From NCBI RefSeq assembly GCF_047675955.1, contig NC_132910.1, forward strand, positions 93,894,923 to 93,958,922: a DNA stretch of 64,000 nt, in the 5' to 3' direction. The DNA comes from Chlorocebus sabaeus (taxonomy: Eukaryota > Chordata > Mammalia > Primates > Cercopithecidae). Below are positions 32,873 to 45,158 of this stretch, in pieces (positions within the stretch are counted from its first letter, which is position 1; each line of letters starts with the position of its first letter). The notes beneath the pieces are model-generated. The model saw only the letters and a program-made list of their open reading frames with translations, did no database searches and was not told the origin of the DNA. A program made the translations under genes and the position numbers.

Positions 32873-35849
32873 CTAGGTTATCTTCCAGAGTTCTTATAGT
32901 TTTTGGTTTTAGATTTCTCTTTAATTGATCATGAGATAATTTTTTCATATGGTATAATAAGGAAGGGATCCAGTTTCAGCCTTCTGCATATCGCTAGCCA
33001 GTTGTCCCAGCACTATTTATTGAATAGAGTCCTTTTCCCATTATTTGTTTTTGTGAATTTTATCAAAGATCATACTGTTACAGGTGTATAGCATTATTTC
33101 TGGTTTTGCTATTCTGTTCCATTGCAGTATATGTCTGTTTTTGTACCAGGACCATGCTGTTCTGGGTACTGTAGCTTTGTAACATAGTTTGAGGTGTGGT
33201 GATGTGATACCTCCAGCTCTGTTCTTATTGGTTAGGATTGCTTTGGTTATTTAGGCTCTTTTTTGTTTTATATGAATTTTAAAATTGCTTTTCCTAATTC
33301 TGTGAAGAGTATCATTGGTAGTTTGATAGGAATAGCATTGAAATTGTAAATTACTTAGGACAGTATGACAGTTTTGAAATACTAAATCTTTATATTCATG
33401 AACATGAAATGTTTTTCCATTTGTTTGTGTCATCTCTGATTTCTTTGAGCAGTATTTTATAATTTTCATAGTAGAGGTCTTTTCCCTTTTTCGTTAGCTG
33501 TATTCCTAGGTGTTTTATTCTTTTTTGTGGCTGTTGTGAATAGGATTGGATTTGTGATTTGTCTCTCAGTTTGGATGTTGTTGGTGTATAGGCATGCTAC
33601 TGATTTTTGTACATTGATTTTGTATTCTGAAACTTTGCTGAAGTTGTGTATCAAATCAAGGAGCTTTTGGGCAGAAACGATGAGATTTTTTAGGCATAGA
33701 ATCATATCATTGATAAACAACTGTAGTTTGATTTCCTCTCTTCCTATTTGGATGCATTTTATTTCTCTCTCTTGCCCAATTGCTCTGGCGAGGAATTCCA
33801 GTTCTATGTTGAGTAAGACTGGTGACAGAAGGCACCTTGTTTTGTTATCGTTTTCAAGGGGGGAATGCTTCCAGCTTTTACCCATTCAATATGATGTTGG
33901 CTGTGGGTTTTTCATAGATGGCTCTTATTATTTTGAGGTATGGTTCTTCAATGTCTACATTGTTGAAAGTTTTTAATATGATGTTGAATTGTATTAAAAG
34001 CCTTTTCTGCAGCGTGTGGTTTTGCTTTTAGTTCTGTTTATGTAGTGTATATCGTTTATTGATTTAAGTATGTTGAACCAACCTTGCATCTCAGGAATAA
34101 AGTCTACTTGATAGCTGTGGATTAGCTTTTTGATGTGCTGATGGATTTCATTTGCCAGTGTTCTCTTGAAGATTTTTGTATTTATGTTAATCAAGGATAT
34201 TGACCTGAAATTTTTGTTGTTGTTGTGTCTCTGCCAGGTTTTGACATCAGAATGATGCTGGACTCATAGAATGAGTTAGGAAGGAGTCCCTCCTCCTCAA
34301 TTTTTTGGAGTAGTTTCAGTAGAAATGGTACCCGTTTTTTTCTTAGACATCTGGTAGAATTTATCTATAAATTCATCTGATCCTGGGCTTTTTCTGGTTG
34401 GTAGGCATTTTATTACTGATTCAATTTCAGAACTTGTTATTGGTCTGTTCAGGGATTCAATCTCTTCCTGGTTCAATCTGTCGGGTTGTATGTTTTCAGA
34501 AATTTATCTGTTTCTTCTAGGTTTTCTAGCTTGTATGCATAGAAGTGTTTGTAATAGTCTCTGAGGGTTTTTTTGTGTTTCTGTGGGGTCAGTGGAAATG
34601 TCTCCTTTGTCATTTCTGATTGTGTTTATTTGAATTTTGTCTGTTTTGTTTTTATTAATCTAGCTAGCAGTCTTTCTATCTTTTTATTTCAATGGACCAT
34701 CTCCTAGATTCACCAGTCTTTTGTGTGTTTATTCATGCCTCAGTCTCCTTCAGCTCAGCTCTGATTTTGGTTATTTCTTCTGCTAGCTTTGGGATTGGTT
34801 TGCTCTTCTTTCTCTAGTTCCTCTAGATGTGATGTTAGCTGGTTATTTGAGACCTTTCTAACTTTCTGTTGTTAGCATTTTGTGCTATAAATTCCCCTCT
34901 TAACACTGCTTTGACTGTATCTTAGGAATTCTCATATGTCGTATCTTTGTTCTCATCAATTTCAAAGAATTTCTTGATGTCTGCATTAATTTTATTATTT
35001 ACCCAAAAGTCATTCAGGAGCAGGTTGTTTGGTTTACATTTAATTGTATATATTGAGTGATTTTCTTAGCATTAATTTCTATTTTTATTGTACTGTGGTC
35101 CAACAGTGTGGTTGGTATGATTTTGAGGGTTTTTTTCTTTGTATTTGCTGAGAGTTGTTTTATGCCCAATTGCCAGGTCAATTTTAGATGTGTCATGTAC
35201 AGATGAGAAGAATGTATATTCTGTTGGTTTGGGGTGGAAAGTTCTGTAGATGTCTATTAGATCCATTTCCTCAAGTGTTGAGTTAATATGTTTCTTAATT
35301 TGCTTGGATGATCTGCCTAATACTGTTAGTGGGGTGTTAAGTCTCCCACTATTATTGTGTGGTTATATAAAACTCTTCATAGGTCTCTAAGAATTTGCTT
35401 TATGTATCTGTGTGCTCCTGTATTGGGTGCATATATATTTAGGATAGTTAGATCCTCTCACTGAATTGAGCCCTTTATCATTATGTCATGTCCTTCTTTG
35501 TCTTTGATCATTATTAGTTTTAAGTCTGTTTTGTGTGAATTTAGAATAGAAACTCCAGTTGTTTCTCTGTTTTCCCTTTACTTAGCAAATTTTTCTCAAT
35601 GCCTTTACTTTGACCCTATGGGTATCATTGCATGTGAGATGGGTTTCTTGAAGACAGGGCACCATTGGGTTTTCCTTCTTTATTCAAATTGCTACCCTGT
35701 GCCTTTTAATTGGAGCATTTCCCTCATTTACATTTAAGTTCAATATTGATATGTGTGGATTTAATCCTGTCATCATGTTGTTAGCTGGTTAGCTGCAGAC
35801 TTGTTTGTGTGGTTGCTTTCTAGCATCACTGGTTTATATACTTAAGTGT

Positions 35850-36910
35850 GTTTTTGTAATGGCTGATAACAGTCTTTGCTTTCCATATTAGCACTCCCTG
35901 CAGAACCTCTTGTAAGGCAGGTCTGGTAGTAATGAATTCTCTTAGAATGTGCTTGTCTGAAAACATCTTATTTCTCTTCCTCATTAGGCTTAGTTTGGCC
36001 AAATATGAAATTATTGGTTGAAAATTATTTTCTTTAAGAATGCAGAATTTAGGACCTCCGTCTGACTTATAAGGTTTCTGCTGATGGGCATGCTGTTAGC
36101 TCGATGGAGTTTTCTTCGTAGGTGACGTGTTCCTTCCCTTCAGCTGCCTTTAACATTTTTTCTTCATTTCAACTTTGGAGACTGATGACTATGTGTCTTA
36201 AGGATGGTCTTATTACGCAGTATTTCTCAGGTGCCCTCTGCATTTCGTGAATTTGAATGCTGGTCTCTCCAGTGAGGTTGAAGAAATTTTCATGGATAAT
36301 ATCCTCAAATATGTTTTCCATGTTGTTGGCTTTATGTCTTTCTCTTCAGCGATGCCAATGAGTTGTAGATTTTTTATCTTTGCATATTCCCATATTTCTC
36401 AGAGGTTTTGTTCATTCTTCTTTATTGTTTTTTCTCTACTTCTCTCTGACAGAGTTATTTCAGAGAGCCAGTCTTTGAGCTCTGAGATTCTTTCCTCAGC
36501 TTGGTCAATTCTACTATAAGTACTTGTGATTGTATTATGAAATTCTTGCAGAGTGTTTTTCAGCTCTATCAGATCAGATTATTTCTTCTTTCTTATAATG
36601 CCCATTTCATCTATTAGCTTCTTTATCATTTTATTGTAATCCTTAAATTCATGGGAATGGATGACTTTCTCCTGTATGTTGATGATCTTAATTCCTATTC
36701 ATATTCTGAATTCTTTTTCTGTGATTTCAGCCACCTAAGCCTGGTTAGAAACCATTGCTGGGGAAATAGTGTGGCTGTTTGGAGGTAACACACTGGCTTT
36801 TTGAGTTGCCAGAGTTCTTGCACTACTTTTTTCTCATCTTTGTGGGCTGATGTTTCTTCAATCTTTGAAGTTGCTGACCTTCTGATATTTTTTTCTTTTA
36901 TCCTATTCAA
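35850..36910 (-). pseudogene. L1 ORF1 remnant (minus)
   Basis: Antisense of L1 ORF1. The C-terminal end lies nearest ORF2 and the N-terminal region near 36910. Openings exist only in pieces. The 71-codon minus opening at 36695-36910 covers the N-terminal section with ATSKIEETSAHKDEK. The product would have been the L1 RNA-binding protein. Confidence 0.75.
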
Positions 36911-38365
36911 TGTATTTGGGGATTTGATTGTGGTATAAGGTGAGTTCTGTCAACTGTTTTCATTTCTGGAGAATTTTAGGAAGCCAAGGCTCAGCTCAGG
37001 ACTCCAGGACTGCATGCTCTAATTCTTGGGGGCTGACATCTGGCCTCTGGCTTTGTTTTGTGTTCCCTTAAGGTTGCTGGAGGGATTGAGTTGTTCCTGG
37101 ACCACTGGTCAGAATACTCCAATGAGTGATTCCAGCCACAGTGCTTTGTAAGATTGTAGCAGCAGCATCTGTCCTCAATTGCATGTGCCAGCAACAGCAG
37201 CAGCAGCACTGCAGTGTGCACATTCATAAGCTGTAGCAGGGTCCTGGCAGGTGAAGGGGTGCCAGCCTTCATGTGGGCATTCACAGTGGCAGTGGTAGCA
37301 GCACAGCACAGGAGGGCCAGGGGTTCTGCCATTGTCTGTGTGCACATTTGCACTGGTAGTAGTGTTAGCACAGGGGCAGTGCCAGTGCCCTGTGTACCCT
37401 CTATACATGTGTTCACACATGCAGCTGCTACTGCTGGGGGTGAGAACAGATCTCCTGCTCTCCCTGCCTAGTTTCACACTGGTACTGGGTGGGGCACTGG
37501 CAGGCTCTGTGCCTGCAAATACTCCAACAGCAATGGTGGCACAGCAGGGGAATTGGGGGAGGGTGTGCACTCATGTCAGCAACTGTAGCAGAGTGGACAG
37601 GGTACATGCACACATGCATGCTGACAAGGAAGGGAAGGCAAGGTGCACCAACTTGAACACGTGGTGAGAGAGTAATGTGAGGGATGGCCATGTGTGAGTG
37701 CATGCAGGCCAAGCAACTCAAAGGAGGATGTGGTCGGGGGAGGCCACAGGCAAGCTAGTGTGCATCTGCTGGGGTGTTCTACTGAAATTCTCCATTGGTC
37801 AAGCATAATCCATCAATGCAGGATCTATGATGAAGGTTTCCAGGAACCCTCCAATCTGGGAATCTGAGGTTGCACTGCAAGCAGGTGTGGCCAGGCTGGG
37901 GCCTCAGAAAGAAGCAAACAGACAAAGGGATGCCCAGGTTGGACCAGCCTCATCTCATGGACAAGACCATCTGCACTCTTCAGGTCCAACAGTTTTCCTA
38001 GAGCTAAAGTCTCCTGGAGGAGTAAGAGGAGAGTCAGGGGATGGGTGTCCTGGGCATGCTCCACTACAGATGCTCCCATGCCAAATTCTTTGGGCTCCCA
38101 ACTCTCTAGAGTTCTTTCCCTACTATTATTCTAAGCAGCTTTCCCTGTCAGCTCAAGTGTCTGTGGGGGTTGTGGAGTCTCCTGTTGGCAGGATTTCAGA
38201 GATCCGTGGCAAGAGTGAGTTTCTCCTTGCCTGCTCAACTCACCAGTTCCCCAGGAGTCACTGGAGGATAGGAAGGAGTCCCAGCGCATGGTAGACTCAT
38301 TCAGGGTTTCAAGCTTCCACCCCCTTCAGTCCAGCATCTGTGTCTTCCCTCTGTCCACTTTCAGT
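36911..38365 (-). promoter_or_regulatory. L1 5' UTR, antisense, CAG-rich
   Basis: This is the GC-richer leader of the L1 whose tail is at 30866. It has many CAG/CTG words around 37160-37600 ('CAGCAACAGCAGCAGCAGC'), which open several reading frames on both strands (for example 37175-37570 minus, 37332-37667 plus, 37827-38294 plus, the longest at 155 codons). Those frames overlap and lack motifs, so I treat them as leader sequence, not genes. Confidence 0.7.
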
Positions 38366-38610
38366 CTATGTTTATGTTTCTACATAAACTTTGGCATTAA
38401 CTTGTCTAGCTTCAGGGGAATAAAAGACTGTTTTTACAATTGGGATTGCATAAAATTAATTACAGAGAAAAAAACTTTTTGATGATGCTGCATCATCCTA
38501 TCCAAAAATAAAAACTATTTTTTTCATTTATTCAGTTCTAATTCTTTCTTTCAAAAATGTTTTAGAGGTTTTTTTTGCACATAAATTTTACATATTTTTC
38601 TCAGGTTTAT
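38366..38610 (-). mobile_element. Ancient L1M, antisense, segment 6
   Basis: L1M ORF2 text resumes ('AACTTTGGCATTAACTTGTC', 'TTGGGATTGCATAAAATTAA', 'TCAAAAATGTTTTAGAGG'). Confidence 0.72.
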
Positions 38611-38904
38611 CTTTTTCTTTTTTGAGACAGAGTCTTGTTCTGTTGCCCAGGCTAGAGTGCAGTGGCATGATCGTGGTTCACTGCAAACTCCACCTCCTGA
38701 GTTCAAGTGATCCTCCCACCTTAGCCTCCCAAGTAGCTGGGACTACAGGCGCACACTATCATGACTACTAATTTTTGTAATGTTTAGTAGAGACAGAATT
38801 TTCCTTTGTCATCCAGGCTAGTCTCGAATGCTGAACTTAAGCAATCCACCAGCCTTGGCCTCTCAAAGTGCTGGGATTACAGCTGTGGGCTAATGCACCC
38901 AGCC
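38611..38904 (-). mobile_element. Alu (AluJ/S), antisense
   Basis: A full Alu on the minus strand from 'TTTTGAGACAGAGTCTTGTTC' to 'AATGCACCCAGCC'. Divergence is moderate. Some positions fit AluJ and others AluS, so I leave the subfamily open. Confidence 0.9.
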
Positions 38905-40330
38905 AAATTTATAACAATTTTTATGTTCTTCATTGTGAATGGCATTTTTCAACCATTATATCCTATACTGGTTATAATTTGTGTATGTGAAACTACTGAT
39001 TTCTGTATGCAAATTTTATATCTTGCTACATTTACAAATTATTTTATTGTTTAAGATACCATTAATCGTCAGTATTAAAGTTGAATTTTATTATTTATTT
39101 AGTATTTTTCAGATATATTTCCATGGAATGTGTAATAGAAGTAAAATAGTTTTTCATTTTCTTTTCTTATGTTTATGCAACTAATTTATTTCTCTTATAT
39201 AACTGCATTAGCTGATATGTCCAGTACAGTGTTAAATAATAATGGACATAATGGGTATTCTTTCTTGCATATTTTTGTAAAAATTCCCTTAGTTTTACCA
39301 TAAAGTAAAATGCTAGCTTTAGAATTAAGATGTGTAATGATAGATCAATAGATCCATATGTAGACACATAAAACTATATGCTGTATGTATATAATTTATA
39401 TATCTCATAAATTCATATACACAATACTAAAACACTTGCTAAGTATCTATTAATTCCTATATTTGTATGCTTTTGTTTTTATCTAGAATAAGAGTTGAGT
39501 TTTGTCAAAGGCTTTTCAACATTTATTGCGATAATCGTAAGATTTTCCTTCTTAGAACTTTATATAAGGTATTATACTAATTAATCTCCTAATTTGGAAT
39601 CTATCTGGCATTCTTGGAATGAATTCCACTTGGCCCTAGCACATTATCTTCTAAATGTGTTGTTAAACTCAGTTCACTAATAGTTTGTTTGGGACTTGTG
39701 TATCAACATCAGTGATATTGTTCTGTGACTTTTTCTTTTGTCCTATCAAGGGTAAATATCATTATTTTATGTTTAAAAAAAGAAATGTAAAGTTTTTCAT
39801 TGATTTCTATCATTTAAAACAACTTGTATAGCATTAGAGCTCTCTGATCTTTTAGATTTTGAAGGATTTTCACTGTGAAACCATTTGGGACTAATGTTTT
39901 CTTGTGGGGTCATTCCTTTGTAACTTTGTCTCGTTCTTCTATACAAATTGATCTACTTAAGCTTTCTATCTAAAAGGTAACGTGCTGGGTAAAACTATTT
40001 TCATAAAATTAACCATCTAATTCATTTAAAAATATATTTTATACAGGAGATCTGCAAAGTAATCTCTTACATTTTCTATTTTTCACTCTTACAAAAGTTA
40101 TCCTGCCTTGCCGTTCTTGTTTTGTATATTTGTACTTTCTCACTTTTTGATAATTATCTTTTCTGTGCATGTGTTTTTCTCACTATTTTTTCTAAATATA
40201 GCTAGTGCTTTATTCATATGCTTAATTTTTTAAAAGCACTAACTAATTTAAGGAATAAATGGTCACTTCCCACATTTGTAGCTTCTGCTTTTTATTCAGT
40301 TAATAGGCAGTGTTTCCTAATATCTATTTT
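38905..40330 (-). mobile_element. Ancient L1M, antisense, segment 7
   Basis: ORF2 antisense text continues: 'AACTACTGATTTCTGTATGC', 'AATGGACATAATGGGTATTC', 'TTTTGTCAAAGGCTTTTCAAC', 'TTGGAATGAATTCCACTTGG'. It fades out near 40330. It is interrupted by an AT-rich patch at about 39330-39430. Confidence 0.78.
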
Positions 40331-40359
40331 GTCATTATACCTTTTTATTAGAGCCCCTA

Positions 40360-40555
40360 ATTGTTAGTTGAGCATGTGACTACTCTAAATAATGACATTT
40401 TCAGTCTAATTTGCAATTTCATATTGCCAGGTGCTAAATTTTGACCAATTCAATGTAAGTGGAGATGTTGTTTATAGTTTCCAGAAAATGTCCTTAAAGG
40501 GAAATATGCTCTTCTTCTTCTATCCTTCTTGTTGTCTGGAATGCAAATATAATGG
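40360..40555 (+). mobile_element. Possible old MaLR-type LTR fragment
   Basis: The text 'GAGCATGTGACTACTCTAAA', 'GACCAATTCAATGTAAGTGG' and 'GTCCTTAAAGGGAAATATGC' resembles a widespread old LTR-like sequence also hinted at 58060-58210. It is a fragment without recognised ends. Confidence 0.4.
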
Positions 40556-40596
40556 TTCATACATAACAATCGTACATGTTTATGGAATACATATGA

Positions 40597-40603
40597 GGTT
40601 TGT

Positions 40604-40634
<31 letters not shown>

Positions 40635-40929
40635 TTTTGAGATGGAATTCCGCACTTGTTTCCCAGGCTGGAGAGCAAAGTTGTGATCTCAGCTCACTGC
40701 AACCTCCACCTCCACTTCCTGAGTTCAAGTGATTCTCCTGCCTCAGCCTCCTGAGTAGCTGGGATTACAGGTGCTTGCCACCACACCTGGCTAATTTTTG
40801 TATTTTTTTCGTAGAGATGGCATTTTACCATGTTGATCAGGCTGGTGTCAAACTTCTGACCTTAGGTGATCCAGCCGCCTTGGCCTCCCGAAGTGCTGGG
40901 ATCACAGGCATGAGCCACCACTCCCAGCC
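40597..40929 (-). mobile_element. AluS with (TTTA)n tail, antisense, in L1MA
   Basis: A complete Alu whose tail has become a (TTTA)n microsatellite of about nine units (40602-40637). Direct repeats ACATATGA at 40589-40596 and 40930-40937 flank it. The L1MA 3' UTR text is continuous across it. Confidence 0.92.
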
Positions 40930-41342
40930 ACATATGATATTTTAATATGTGTATACAATGTGGCCATGATAAAATTAAGGTAGTTAGAATATTCATTATA
41001 TCAAACATTTATTATTTGTGTTGGGAATATTCCAAATCTTTTTCTCTAGCTATTTTGAAATATACAGTAAATTGTTGTTAACTATGGTCACCCTATGGTG
41101 CTATTAAACATTCCATTTTATTTCTTCTATCTAACTTCTATTTAACCTCTCTTCACCTTCCCCTCTCCTACACTTGCCAGCCCCTGGTAACCATCATTCT
41201 ACTCTCTACCTCCATGAGATCAACTTTTCAGCTCTCATATATGAGTGAAAACACATGATATGTGTCTTTCTGTGCTTGGCTTATTTCATTTAACATAATG
41301 AACTCTAGTTCCATCCATATTGCTGCAAATGACAGAATTTCA

Positions 41343-42530
41343 TTTTTTAAAATTATGCTTAAGTTCTAGGGTACATGTGCACAACGTGCAGGTTTGTTGC
41401 ATACGTATACATGTGCCTTGCTGGTGTGCTGTACCCATTAACTTGTCATTTACATTAGGTATATCTCCTAATGCTATCCCTCCCACCTCCCCGCTCCCCA
41501 CACTCCACAACAGGCCCCAGTGTGTGATGTTCCCCTTCCTGTGTCCAAGTGATCAATTCCCACCTATGAGTGAGAACATGCGGTGTTTGGTTTTCTGTTT
41601 TTGCAATAGTTTGCTGAGAATGATGGTTTCCAGCTGCATCCATGTCCCTACAAAGGACATGAAGTCATCCTTTTTTATGACTGCATAGTATTCCATGGTG
41701 TATATGTGCCACATTTTCTTAATCCAGTCTGTCATTGATGGACATTTGGGTTGGTTCCAAGTCTTTGCTATTGCGAATAGTGCCACAATAAACATACGAG
41801 TGCATGTGTCTTTATAGCAGCATGATTTATAATCCTTTGGGCATATATCCAGTACTTCGATGGCTGGGTCAAATGGTATTTCTAGTTCTAGATCCTTGAG
41901 GAATTGCCACACTGTTTTCCACAATGGTTGAACTAGTTTACAGTCCCACCAACAGTGTAAAAGTGTTCCTATTTCTCCACATCCTCTCCAGCACCTGTGG
42001 TTTCCTGACTTTTTAATGATTGCCATTCTAACTGGTGTGAGATGGTATCTCATTGTGGTTTTGATTTGCATTTCTCTGATGACCAGTGATGATGAGCATT
42101 TTTTCATGTGTCTGTTGGCTGCATAAATGTCTTCTTTTGAGAAGTGTCTGTTCATATCCCTTGTCCACTTTTTGATGGGATTGTTTGTTTTTTCTTGTAA
42201 ATTTGTTTCAGTTCTTTGTAGATTCTGGATATTAGCCCTTTGTCAGATGAATAGATTGCAAGAAATTTCTCCCATTCTGTAGGTTGCCTGTTCACTCTGA
42301 TGGTAGTTTCTTTTGCTGTGCAGAAGCTCTTTAGTTTAATTAGATCCCATTTGTCAATTTTAGCTTTTGTTGTCATTGCTTTTTGTGTTTTAAACATGAA
42401 ATCTTTGCCCATGCCTATGTCCTGAATGGTATTGCCTAGGTTTTCTTCAGGATTTTTATGGTTTTAGGTCTAACATTTAAGTCTTTAATCCATCTTGAAT
42501 TAATTTTTGTGTAAGGTGTAAGGAAGGGAT
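41343..42530 (-). mobile_element. L1PA 3' end, antisense, in L1MA
   Basis: A young-type L1 inserted into L1MA: antisense 3' UTR 'AGTTCTAGGGTACATGTGCAC', then ORF2 back to 'AGGTGTAAGGAAGGGAT' near 42530, where it is 5' truncated. The host L1MA text stops at 'GACAGAATTTCATTT' and resumes with 'TTTTCCATTGTGTACC'. The tail is very short. No clear target duplication seen. Confidence 0.92.
41553..42412 (-). pseudogene. L1 ORF2 C-terminal remnant (minus), long open frame
   Basis: The frame 42155 down to 41553 is open for 200 codons and ends at the normal ORF2 stop (final residues SLIGGN). It contains the cysteine-rich segment CWRGCGE...HCWWDC. The upstream 86 codons (42412-42152) are in another frame and join it within four bases, so one small frameshift separates two otherwise clean pieces. 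No RT catalytic region is included. Confidence 0.9.
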
Positions 42531-43793
42531 TTGTGGTTAAATAATTTTCCATTGTGTACCTATAACACATTTTCTTTATCCATTCATCATTAATGGACAC
42601 TTAGGTTGATAATCCCATACCTTAACTATTGGGAATAGCACTGCAATAAACATCAGGGTGCAGGAATCTTTTAAATATAATGATTTCCTTTTCTTTGGAT
42701 AAATACCTACCAGTTGTATTACTGGCAGACTTATTTTTAGTGTTTTAAGAAACCTCCATACTGTTTTCAAGTAGCGCTACTAATTTACATTCCACCAAAA
42801 GGGTAATAGCATTCTCCTTTCTCTTCCTCTTCACCAGCATGTTATTTTTTGTCTTTTTCATGACAGCTATTTTAACTAGAGTAACTTGATATATCTTTGT
42901 GGTTTTTATTTGCATTTCCCTGTTGATTACTAATTTTGAGCATTCTTTTTCAGGTACCTGTTGGCCATTTGTATGTCCTCTTTTGTGAAATATCCCTTTA
43001 AATAATGTCCTACTTTTCAATCCAATTATTTATTTTTTTCTGTTGAGTTGTTTGGGCTCCTTATAGAGACTGCTCATTAATCCTGTGTCAGACGAATAGT
43101 TTGCAAATATTCTATCTCATTCTTGTTAACTCCTCACTCTGATGATTATTTATTTTGTTGTGCAGAGGCTTCTTAGCTTGATTTAATCTCATCTGTCAAT
43201 TTTTGCTTTTGTTGCCTATGTTTTGAGGTCTTAACCAAAAAGATCTTTGACCAAATCAATGTCATGGAGTTTTTCCCCTATGTTTTCTTCTAGTAGTTTT
43301 ATAGTTTTGGGTCTTTTATTTAAGCCTTTATTATATTTTGATTTGATTTTTGTATATGGTGAGAAATAGGAATCTAGATTCATTCTTCTGCATATGGATA
43401 TTCAGTTTTCCCAGCACCGTTTATTGAAGAGACTGTCTTTTCCTCACTACACACTCTTGGCCACTTTGTAAAAAATCAGTTGGCTATGCATGTGTGAACT
43501 TATTTGTAGGCTGTCTATTCTGTTCCATTGGTTTGTTTCTGCTTTGATGCCAGTATCATTCTGTTTTGGTAGCTTTAGCTTTGTAGTATATTTTGAACTC
43601 AGGTAGTGTGATGCTTCCAGCTTTGTTCTTTTTTCTTACTATTGCTTTGGTTTTTCAGGGTCTTTTGTGGTACTATACAAATTTAAAACTTTTTTTCTAT
43701 GCTCATGAAAAATGTCTTTGGTATTATTGTATCTGTAGATGCCTGTAGGGAATACAGAAATTTTAACAGTATTTATATTTTTCCATTCATGAG

Positions 43794-44148
43794 TGTATTA
43801 GTCTGTTTTCACACTGCTGACAAAGACATACCAGACACTGGGTAAATTATAAAGAAACAGAGGTTTTAGGGATTCACAGTTCCACATGGCTGGGGAGGCC
43901 TCACAATCATGACAGAAGGTGAAAGGCACATCTTACATGGCAGCAGGCAAGAGAAAGAATGAGAGCCAAGCCAAACCCCTTATAAATCCATCAGATCCTA
44001 TTTAAGACTTATTCACTACCAGGAGAACAGTATGGGGGATCCACCCCCATGATTCAATTATCTCCTGCTGGATCTATCCTACAACATGTGGGAATTATGA
44101 GAGCTACAATTCAAGATGAGATTTGGGTGGGGACACAGCCAAACCATA
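43794..44148 (-). mobile_element. THE1-type LTR, antisense, in L1MA
   Basis: Antisense THE1 text: 'TGTATTAGTCTGTTTTCACAC', 'GGGTAAATTATAAAGAAACAG', 'GCTGGGGAGGCCTCACAATC', 'GAGATTTGGGTGGGGACAC' and the end 'AGCCAAACCATA'. The LTR is alone, so solo. The L1MA ORF2 text is interrupted here and resumes with 'TGTCCTCTTCAATTCC'. Confidence 0.9.
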
Positions 44149-44409
44149 AGTATGCAAATCTTTTTTTTAATTTTTTCGTGTGTCCTCTTCAATTCCTTTC
44201 ATGTGTGTTTTATAGTTTTCTTTATAGAGTTCTTTCACTTTTTTAGTTAAATTTATTCCTAGAGACTTTATTTTTTTGTAGTTAATATAAATGGGATTCT
44301 TTCTTCTTTTTCACATTGTTCACTGTTGGTGTGTACAAATGCTACGGATTTCTGTATGTTGATTTTGTATTTTGCAACTTCACTGAATTCTTTTATTAGT
44401 TCCAACAGT

Positions 44410-44445
44410 TGTTTTTGTTGTTGTTGTTGTTGTTGTTGTTTTTTG
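44410..44445 (+). repeat. (TTG)n microsatellite in L1MA
   Basis: About nine consecutive GTT units in the antisense L1MA text. Confidence 0.9.
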
Positions 44446-45051
44446 GTGAAGTCTTTAGGTTTTCAATATATAAGATCATGTCATTTCCAAAGAAGAATAA
44501 TGTGACTTTTTCCTTTCCTATTTGGATGTCCTTTATTTCTTTCTCTTGACTAATTGTTCAGGCTAGAACTTCCAGAAGTATGCTGAATAAATGTGGTGAA
44601 AGTGGGCATCCTTTTCTTGTTCCAGATCTTAGAAAAAAATGCTTTCAGTTTTTCCCTATTCAGTATATATTAGTGGTGGGTTTGTAATACATTGACTTTA
44701 TTATCTTGAAGTATGTTTCCCCTGTACTCAGTTTTTTGAGTTTTTGTCATAAAAGGATGTTGAATTTTGTCTTATTATTTTTCAGTATCTATTGAAATGA
44801 CTATACGGCTTTTGTTCTTGATTTTTTTAATGTGATATATTGTGCTTATTTATTTGCATATGTTGAACCATCCTTGCATATCTGGAATGAATCCCACTTG
44901 ATCATGGTGAAAGATCTTTTCAACGTGTTGTTGAATTCAGTTTGCTAGTCATTTGTTGATGATTTTTGTATCTATGTTCATCAGTGATATTGGCCTGTAG
45001 TTTTCTTTCTCTCTGTCTCTTATTCATTCTCCTTTTTCTTTTTTCTTTCTT

Positions 45052-45055
45052 TTGC

Positions 45056-45143
<88 letters not shown>

Positions 45144-45158
45144 TTTCTTTCTTTTATT
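45052..45158 (+). repeat. (TTTC)n microsatellite, about 25 units
   Basis: An uninterrupted CTTT tract of about 80-100 bases, with looser TTTC words for 50 bases on either side. It produced the 76-codon Phe/Leu/Ser plus-strand opening at 44966-45196. It lies within L1MA ORF2. Confidence 0.97.

Larger units (their letters stand above)
31100..35773 (-). pseudogene. L1 ORF2 remnant (minus), split by MST element
   Basis: The ORF2 start codon complement lies at 35771-35773 within the conserved 'TTAATCCTGTCAT' block. Endonuclease text is near 35000-35700, including a fragment with DLIDIYRTFHPK (35072-35266 minus). RT-domain text is at about 33466-34194, where the 139-codon fragment at 33466-33885 contains ILCLKNLIVSAQKLL after the catalytic-motif region, read as Phe-Ile-Asn-Asp rather than Phe-Ala-Asp-Asp. 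The C-terminal domain runs to about 31100. Stops and frameshifts throughout. Confidence 0.88.
30866..38365 (-). mobile_element. Near full-length L1PB/L1MA-age L1, antisense, containing an MST element
   Basis: The tail ('ACTTTTATTTTAGGTTAAGG') is at the left and the 5' UTR at the right. The order on the minus strand is 5' UTR (about 36910-38365), ORF1 (about 35850-36910), ORF2 (about 31100-35773) and 3' UTR. Subtracting the MaLR element at 32002-32872 gives about 6.6 kb, the usual length. The short-antisense ORF1 region and CAG-rich leader point to L1PB or early L1MA. It is inserted within the ancient L1M, whose text resumes at about 38366. The 5'-most bases do not match the common L1 start, so slight truncation is possible. 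Confidence 0.9.

Noticed and set aside
37160..37215. CAG-rich stretch that might suggest a polyglutamine gene
   Set aside because: It lies in the leader of an antisense L1, has only four or five consecutive units, and no surrounding coding frame.
37827..38294. 155-codon plus-strand frame, one of the longest in the window
   Set aside because: It is antisense to an L1 5' UTR, a GC-richer leader in which long chance frames are common; overlapping frames exist on both strands and no domain is seen.
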